A stretch of 64,000 bases of DNA from JAOZPE01 sp964601275 (GTDB taxonomy: Bacteria; Krumholzibacteriota; Krumholzibacteriia; JAJRXK01): NCBI GenBank assembly GCA_964601275.1, contig CAZRMV010000005.1, positions 1-64,000 of the forward strand, in the 5' to 3' direction. This document shows positions 58,956-64,000 of this stretch, in pieces. The notes below the pieces were generated by a model. The model did no database searches and had not been told where the DNA came from. It saw only the letters and a list, made by a program, of their open reading frames with translations. Numbering within the stretch: position 1 is the stretch's first letter; each line of letters begins with the position of its first letter. A program made the position numbers and the translations under genes.

Positions 58956-61650
58956 AATCCTCGAGCAGCTGGGTCAGGGTGGCATGGGCGAGGTCTGGCG
59001 GGCCCGCGATACCGCCCTGCAACGGGAGGTGGCGCTGAAGCTGCTCCCGGCCGCTCTCGCCCGCGACGCCGAGCGTATCGCCCGTTTTCGGCGCGAGGCG
59101 AAGCTCTTGGCTTCCCTCAACCATCCCAACATCGCCGCCATCTACGGACTGGAACAATCCGGGGGGCGGAACTTCCTGGTGATGGAGCTCGCCGAGGGCG
59201 AGGATCTGTCGAAGCGTCTGGCCCACGGCGCCATCGCGATCGACGAGGCGCTGGAGATCGCTCGGCAAATCGCCGAAGGTCTGGAGGCCGCGCACGACAA
59301 GGGCATCGTCCACCGCGATCTCAAACCGGCCAACGTGAAACTGGCGCCCGATGGAACGGTGAAGATCCTCGACTTCGGATTGGCCCGGGCCTACCTGGGT
59401 GAATCCGGTTGGGAGGAGGAGGACCCGCAGAACTCTCCCACCATCACCGCGGCGATGACCCAGCAGGGGGTGATCCTGGGCACGGCGGCCTACATGAGTC
59501 CCGAACAGGCGCGGGGCAAGGTGGTCGACCGGCGGGCCGACGTCTGGTCCTTCGGGGTCCTGCTCTGGGAGATGCTCAGCGGCAAGAGGCTGTTCGAGGG
59601 TGAGACGATCAGCGACACCTTGGCCGGAGTGCTGAGGGACGAGATTCCAGACGAGGAGTTGCCCGAGGATACGCCACCGGTGGTCCGGCGTCTGCTGGAT
59701 CGTTGTCTCGAACGCGATTCGCGCAAGCGCCTGCGCGATATCGGAGAGGCCCGCGTTCGCTTGGAACGCTGGAAGAACGACCCGTCCTCCCTGCTGGAAT
59801 CGGGCAGTTCGCTGGTGGCCGAGACCTCTGGCCATCGCTGGAGAACGTGGGCACCGTGGGCGGTCTCCGCGCTCGCCGTGGCAATCGCCGCCTACTTCGG
59901 CCTCGCTTCTCCCAGATCACCGGAGGTAAGGAATCCACCGCTGAAGCTGGTCATCCAGCTCGACGGGCAGGACAAGTTCGCGGGCGACGGCGCCACGAGT
60001 GTCTTCCTTTCGCCCCAGGGCGATGAACTGGCCTATCTCGCCGCGGGCCGGCTTCACCTGAAGAAGCTGAACGAACTGAAGACCAGGAATCTCGGTGGCA
60101 ACGATCCGGCACTCATCGCCTGTTACAGTCCCGATGGGAAATGGATCGCCTTCACTTCGAAGGGGAAGCTCTATCGGGTGAGCGTGGCCGGCGGATCTCC
60201 GGTGGAGATCTGTCCGGCCCCGGATTCCCGGGGGATCAGCTGGGTGAACGAATCGACCCTGGTCTTCACTCCGACCTTCAGTGCGGGTCTCTCCATGGTT
60301 TCCCTCTCCGATGGTATCGTCCATTCGCTCACCAGCCTGGACAGCACCCGCGCCGAGCGTTCCCATCGTTGGCCCCATCCCATGCCCGATGGCAATTCGG
60401 TCCTGTTCATGTGCCAGTACTTCGGGCGGGACTACGACGAGAGCGACATCGAGAGGGTCGATCTGAAGACCAAGGAGCGCACCACCGTGTACCGGGGTGG
60501 GGCGTCCCCGCGGTATCTGCCCACGGGCCACCTCTTGTTCGCCCGTGGCCATACCGTGTTCGCCATTCCCCTGGACCCGGCGACGGGGGCTACCCGAGGT
60601 CTGGCCACGCCGGTGCTCGACAACGTCTGGAGCAGCGTCGGGGACCAGGAGAACGATGACGGCTCGGCCCAGTTCGACGTGGCGCACAACGGAACCGTGG
60701 TCTACCGGACCTCTTCGATGGTCGACCGGAGATCCCAACTGGCCTGGTTCGATCTCGCCACGGGGGCAGTCACCCCGCTCGGGTCACTGGCAACCCAGAT
60801 CGGCCTCGCGATCTCTCCCGATGAGAGATCGGTCGCGGTCTTGCGGGGCGATGACGAGAACGCGGAGATCTACGTGGTCGATCTGGAAGATGGGGTGGAG
60901 AACCGTCTGACCTTCGCTGCGGGGGGTGATATGATGGGCTGCTGGTCGCCAGACGGCCGCTACGTCTTCTACGGGCGGCCGACGCTTCCCAGTGGCTACG
61001 CCATCTATCGCAAGCCGGCGGATGGGTCGGGCGTCGAAGAGAAAGTGATCCGGTGGCCGGGAACCATCTTTCCCAACAGCGTGTCGCCCGACGGGAGGTG
61101 GCTGTTGTTCACCGCCTGGGGTGGCCAGGATCTCTGGGACGTCCGCATTCTCGACCTCGACGCCCCCGATGCGGAAAGCCGGTTGATCGCCGGAGGGATG
61201 GCGCAGCAATTCGATGCGGCGTTTTCCCACGACGGCCGGTGGATCGCCCACACCCGGTCGATCGGAGGCTTGTATCAGGTCTACCTCCGCCGCTTCCCCT
61301 CGAGCACGGCCCGCTGGCAGATCCTTCAAAGAGACGGCCAGCTCCAGGAAACCACTTGGGGAGAACACGATGACGTGATCTACGTTCGCGACAGGAAAGG
61401 TTATCTGCGCATCCCGCTGACTTTCAGTGGCGACGGAGTCCGGGCGTCCACTCCCGAGATGATCCGGCAGGACACCTTCCTGCGCTCCTCGAATTGGATC
61501 ACCTCGCAAATCACCGCCGATGGGAAGCGAGCCATCGTCTTGCTCCCCAACTCCCAGGTCGATCCGACTTCCTCGCAATCGGAATCAAAGGTCGTGTTGA
61601 TCACCGACTGGTTCCAGGAACTCGAGCGCAAGATGCCGGCCACACCATAG
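58897..61650 (+). CDS. Serine/threonine protein kinase with TM helix and propeller sensor
   Basis: The 917-residue protein has a PknB-type kinase domain: Gly-loop GQGGMGEV (26-33), Lys48, HRDLKPAN (139-146), DFG at 159-161 and the APE-like MSPEQ at 200-204. A TM segment (WAPWAVSALAVAIAAYFGLA, ~318-337) is followed by about 560 residues of TolB/WD40-like blades (YSPDGKWIAFTS, SPDERSVAV, SPDGRWLLFTA). The GTG at 58897 is listed, but TTG at 58927 (IGSILSHYEILEQLG) matches the usual N-terminus. The propeller faces the periplasm and is a candidate signal sensor. Confidence 0.9.
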   Translation: MHAGESRNGPLIGSILSHYEILEQLGQGGMGEVWRARDTALQREVALKLLPAALARDAERIARFRREAKLLASLNHPNIAAIYGLEQSGGRNFLVMELAEGEDLSKRLAHGAIAIDEALEIARQIAEGLEAAHDKGIVHRDLKPANVKLAPDGTVKILDFGLARAYLGESGWEEEDPQNSPTITAAMTQQGVILGTAAYMSPEQARGKVVDRRADVWSFGVLLWEMLSGKRLFEGETISDTLAGVLRDEIPDEELPEDTPPVVRRLLDRCLERDSRKRLRDIGEARVRLERWKNDPSSLLESGSSLVAETSGHRWRTWAPWAVSALAVAIAAYFGLASPRSPEVRNPPLKLVIQLDGQDKFAGDGATSVFLSPQGDELAYLAAGRLHLKKLNELKTRNLGGNDPALIACYSPDGKWIAFTSKGKLYRVSVAGGSPVEICPAPDSRGISWVNESTLVFTPTFSAGLSMVSLSDGIVHSLTSLDSTRAERSHRWPHPMPDGNSVLFMCQYFGRDYDESDIERVDLKTKERTTVYRGGASPRYLPTGHLLFARGHTVFAIPLDPATGATRGLATPVLDNVWSSVGDQENDDGSAQFDVAHNGTVVYRTSSMVDRRSQLAWFDLATGAVTPLGSLATQIGLAISPDERSVAVLRGDDENAEIYVVDLEDGVENRLTFAAGGDMMGCWSPDGRYVFYGRPTLPSGYAIYRKPADGSGVEEKVIRWPGTIFPNSVSPDGRWLLFTAWGGQDLWDVRILDLDAPDAESRLIAGGMAQQFDAAFSHDGRWIAHTRSIGGLYQVYLRRFPSSTARWQILQRDGQLQETTWGEHDDVIYVRDRKGYLRIPLTFSGDGVRASTPEMIRQDTFLRSSNWITSQITADGKRAIVLLPNSQVDPTSSQSESKVVLITDWFQELERKMPATP

Positions 61651-61670
61651 AACTGCGACGGACTCTTCCT

Positions 61671-62402
61671 TCAACTCGCGCGGAAATGCGCCAACAGGAT
61701 CCCGGCCGCCACGCCGACATTCAGGCTCTCGGCGGCCGGGAGTCCGCGCTCTTCCCGGGGGATCATCACCAGCTGGTCACAGCGCCGCCGGGTGAGTTTC
61801 CGCAGGCCGCTGCCTTCCGCTCCCAACACCAGCACGCAGCGCGCGGGAGGATCGATCCCACGATAGTCGACGGCCTCGTCCAGTGTGGCACCCACCACGA
61901 AGAAGTCCTCCTTCTGCAACCGTTGCAGGGCGGTGGAGAGGTTGGAGACCTCCACGATGGGGAAGAACTCCAGGGTCCCCGCGGAAGCCTTCGAGGCCAC
62001 GGCGGACAAGGGGGCGCTGCGGGTGCGGAGCACGATGAGCCCCTGGGCCCCGAGAAACGCGGCCGAGCGAGTGATGCTTCCCAGGTTCCGGGGGTCTTCG
62101 ACCTGGTCGAGGGCGACCAGGAGGGAAGATGCCGGCAGCGGGGCGAGGGTCTCGAGGAACTCCTCCAGCGACGAAACCGGCAGCGGGCCACAGTCGAGGA
62201 CCACGCCCTGGTGGTGGCGGTCCTGGGTCAGGTTGCCCAACTCGTGGACGCTTCTCTCCTCGATCGCAAGTCCCTGCGAACGCGCCCGGCGCAGGATCTC
62301 CTTGAGCCGCGGGGAGAGCCTGCCGGGCTTGTGGTACAAAGCGTGGAGGCGCCGGCGGGGATGTCGCAGGGCCTGGGCCACCGGTTCGATGCCGTAGAGC
62401 AT
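61671..62402 (-). CDS. rlmB: 23S rRNA 2'-O-methyltransferase, SpoU/RlmB type
   Basis: The 243-residue protein starts at 62402, chosen because CGGAGGAAC lies seven bases upstream and MLYGIEPVAQAL is the family start. SpoU motifs are DPRNLGSITRSAAFLGAQG, LVLGAEGSGL and MIPREERGLPAAESLNVGVAAGI, forming the trefoil-knot SAM site. RlmB methylates G2251 in Escherichia coli; orthology to that exact site is likely but not proven. Longer upstream readings lack conserved sequence. Confidence 0.88.
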   Translation of the reverse strand: MLYGIEPVAQALRHPRRRLHALYHKPGRLSPRLKEILRRARSQGLAIEERSVHELGNLTQDRHHQGVVLDCGPLPVSSLEEFLETLAPLPASSLLVALDQVEDPRNLGSITRSAAFLGAQGLIVLRTRSAPLSAVASKASAGTLEFFPIVEVSNLSTALQRLQKEDFFVVGATLDEAVDYRGIDPPARCVLVLGAEGSGLRKLTRRRCDQLVMIPREERGLPAAESLNVGVAAGILLAHFRAS

Positions 62403-62485
62403 GTGGAGTTCCTCCGCGTGAGCGGTATCTCGCCAGGATGACATCGACAGGGTCTTCAGGCAAGGACACGCCCGGCACCGTTTCT

Positions 62486-63955
62486 TCAGCGCTGGGCCAT
62501 CTCCCGGGTGATGTACTCGGGAAGCAGCGGGGATTCCAGGCCGTAGACGTAGCGGGACATCCAATCATGGAAGTCGTGGCCGGTGAGCTGCATCAGGGCC
62601 TTCTCGAGACTCTCTCGGGTCAGGACGAATCCGGGGTCGTACAGCGATCGCTGCGCCAGGTAGTACATGAGATCGTCGAGACTCTTCTGTTGCGCCGAAA
62701 CGTCGTCGATCTGCCGGTCCAATCCGGCGGCGACGAAGAGGCCCCCGCTGTAGGTGAAGCGGGTGATGTCGCGGTCGACGAGCACCTTCCGACTCGCTTC
62801 GGCGAGACTGATTCTCCCTCTGAGGGGTAGCGTCTCGTACTCGTGGTGGAAGCGGTCGCTCATGACCTCGGCATACTCGGGAAAGCTCAACATGCCCGCT
62901 TCCAGTCGGGTCTGGTAGGCGTAGAACTCGGTGACCCCTTCGATGAACCAGTTCATGTCGTAGTGATTCTGCCGGATCAACTCGCCGCACCAGTTGTGGT
63001 AGAACTCGTGGGCGCAGAGCTGTGCCGGTTCCCGTTGGAGACGCTTGCGGTCGGTGTTGGGGTCGATGAGCAGGATCATGCTTCCATCGTAGTGCAATCC
63101 GAAATAGTGGAGGGTCCCGCTGTCGTCCGATTCCGGGTGCGGGGACACCAGGAACACGTATTCGTCACGGAGGGCTCCCCCGAAGATGTCCATCTGGATC
63201 GCCGCGAGTTGGCTGAGAACCGCCAGGAGGTCCTGATCCTTGAAATCGTAGCGGCCGGTGACCGCGATGCGCAGCTTGCAGCTCCGCACCGTGCGCTGCA
63301 GGAATCGGAACTTCCCCAGGCCGACCGCCGAGTGGTAGAGCGATTTCAGATCGGGGACGATCGCGGCGTTCGCTGCACGCTGGAAGGGATGCATCAGTTT
63401 CCAACCGTCCGGCAGTTCGTAATCGACCCGGATGTTGTGGGGGTTGCCGAAGACCGGAATGATGAAGACGTCGCTTCCGACCAGGCGCGCGCTACTCTCG
63501 TCGATGGAGCTGAGCATCTGCCGGGAGAAGACGACATCGGAGAGGCCGGCCCGCAAGTGCACCTCGTACCGCAGATCGACGCCGCCCCCCTTGGCCCGGA
63601 TCCTCCAGTAATCCTCGGTCGTCTCCACCGGGGTCTCCTCTCCCCTCAGATCGAGGGCCTGCTTCAGGCGGAAACGCACCGGCAGCGGCGCGACGTCGTT
63701 TGCCGCGCGGACCGTGGTCAGGTAGAGATTCGGGGATTGCATGCCCTCCACGTGCAATTGCACCTGGAGGATGCTCTGCTTCGTATCGAGCATCTTCACC
63801 CGGTAGGAGAGATCGTAGCGTTCCCGGTCCGGGTCGATCCGCAACGCGAGGCCCAGGGCCGCCCCCGCCACGATGGCGGCGAGGATGCCCACCAGGGCGG
63901 CGCGCCAGAGGGGTGGACGCTCCCGTACGAACCCCGGGCGGCCCAGGATCTCCAT
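62486..63955 (-). CDS. Membrane-anchored M61-like metallopeptidase
   Basis: This 489-residue protein has an N-terminal TM helix (LWRAALVGILAAIVAGAALGLAL) and then a beta-rich domain and an M61-like catalytic domain. The zinc site is His316-Glu317-x2-His320 (AHEFYHNW) with the third ligand Glu339 in WFIEGVTEFYA. Glycyl aminopeptidases of this family usually carry a C-terminal PDZ domain, which is missing here. The protein ends MSRYVYGLESPLLPEY. The remaining 45 bases of the window hold only upstream sequence. Confidence 0.82.
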   Translation of the reverse strand: MEILGRPGFVRERPPLWRAALVGILAAIVAGAALGLALRIDPDRERYDLSYRVKMLDTKQSILQVQLHVEGMQSPNLYLTTVRAANDVAPLPVRFRLKQALDLRGEETPVETTEDYWRIRAKGGGVDLRYEVHLRAGLSDVVFSRQMLSSIDESSARLVGSDVFIIPVFGNPHNIRVDYELPDGWKLMHPFQRAANAAIVPDLKSLYHSAVGLGKFRFLQRTVRSCKLRIAVTGRYDFKDQDLLAVLSQLAAIQMDIFGGALRDEYVFLVSPHPESDDSGTLHYFGLHYDGSMILLIDPNTDRKRLQREPAQLCAHEFYHNWCGELIRQNHYDMNWFIEGVTEFYAYQTRLEAGMLSFPEYAEVMSDRFHHEYETLPLRGRISLAEASRKVLVDRDITRFTYSGGLFVAAGLDRQIDDVSAQQKSLDDLMYYLAQRSLYDPGFVLTRESLEKALMQLTGHDFHDWMSRYVYGLESPLLPEYITREMAQR

Positions 63956-64000
63956 GCTGCCTGGTCCTGGATGCTTTCCGAAGATGGCGCGTGCTTCCCT

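Overview
The window is about 64 kb of GC-rich bacterial chromosome. It was read without database searches, so family names come from recognised motifs and lengths. Several traits suggest a Gram-negative-type lineage of the FCB group, for example a Krumholzibacteria- or Eisenbacteria-like organism: a secreted FG-GAP protein ending in a PNPFNP / FlgD-like C-terminal module, an outer-membrane-type barrel, many lipoproteins, a tricorn protease, and a Gld-type ABC cluster. The taxonomic placement is inference. No tRNA, rRNA, CRISPR array or insertion sequence was recognised.

Region 1 (1-15.7 kb) is the S10-spc-alpha super-operon on the + strand in canonical order: the tail of tuf, then rpsJ, rplC, rplD, rplW, rplB, rpsS, rplV, rpsC, rplP, rpmC, rpsQ, rplN, rplX, rplE, rpsN, rpsH, rplF, rplR, rpsE, rpmD, rplO, secY, adk, map, infA, rpmJ, rpsM, rpsK, rpsD, rpoA and rplQ. 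S5 and L17 carry unusual low-complexity tails.

Region 2 (15.7-29.5 kb, + strand) holds a polytopic membrane protein, a DUF3179 lipoprotein with a beta-barrel partner, an aminotransferase, fabH coupled to a four-gene GldA/GldF/GldG/DUF4340-like ABC cluster, a lipoprotein, an APC transporter and a CrcB-DUF190 pair.

Region 3 (29.5-38 kb, - strand) is a peptidase cluster: M23 peptidase, then a rifampin-phosphotransferase-like dikinase read in frame into a secreted M28 peptidase, then a tricorn protease.

Region 4 (38-54.8 kb) contains metabolic, signalling and transport genes: MaeB-type malic enzyme, FG-GAP protein, HD-GYP protein, adenosine deaminase with exonuclease III, two methyltransferases, metG, a TPR-zincin protein, an SLC13-type transporter and DsbD.

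Region 5 (54.8-58.7 kb) looks accessory. It has a type IV pilin-like gene with a 15-bp perfect inverted repeat upstream, a PH-domain protein, a frameshifted and truncated GT87-like gene, and a TetR-SDR pair sharing a 13-bp operator-like element. An AraC-like remnant lies just beyond.

Region 6 (58.7-64 kb) has a Ser/Thr kinase with a C-terminal propeller, a SpoU-family 23S rRNA methyltransferase and a membrane-anchored M61 peptidase.

Recurrent promoters outside the ribosomal operon fit TTG/TTT-type -35 boxes, 17-18 bp spacers and TA(T/G)NNT -10 boxes. Several place the transcript start almost exactly on the ATG, suggesting leaderless mRNAs.
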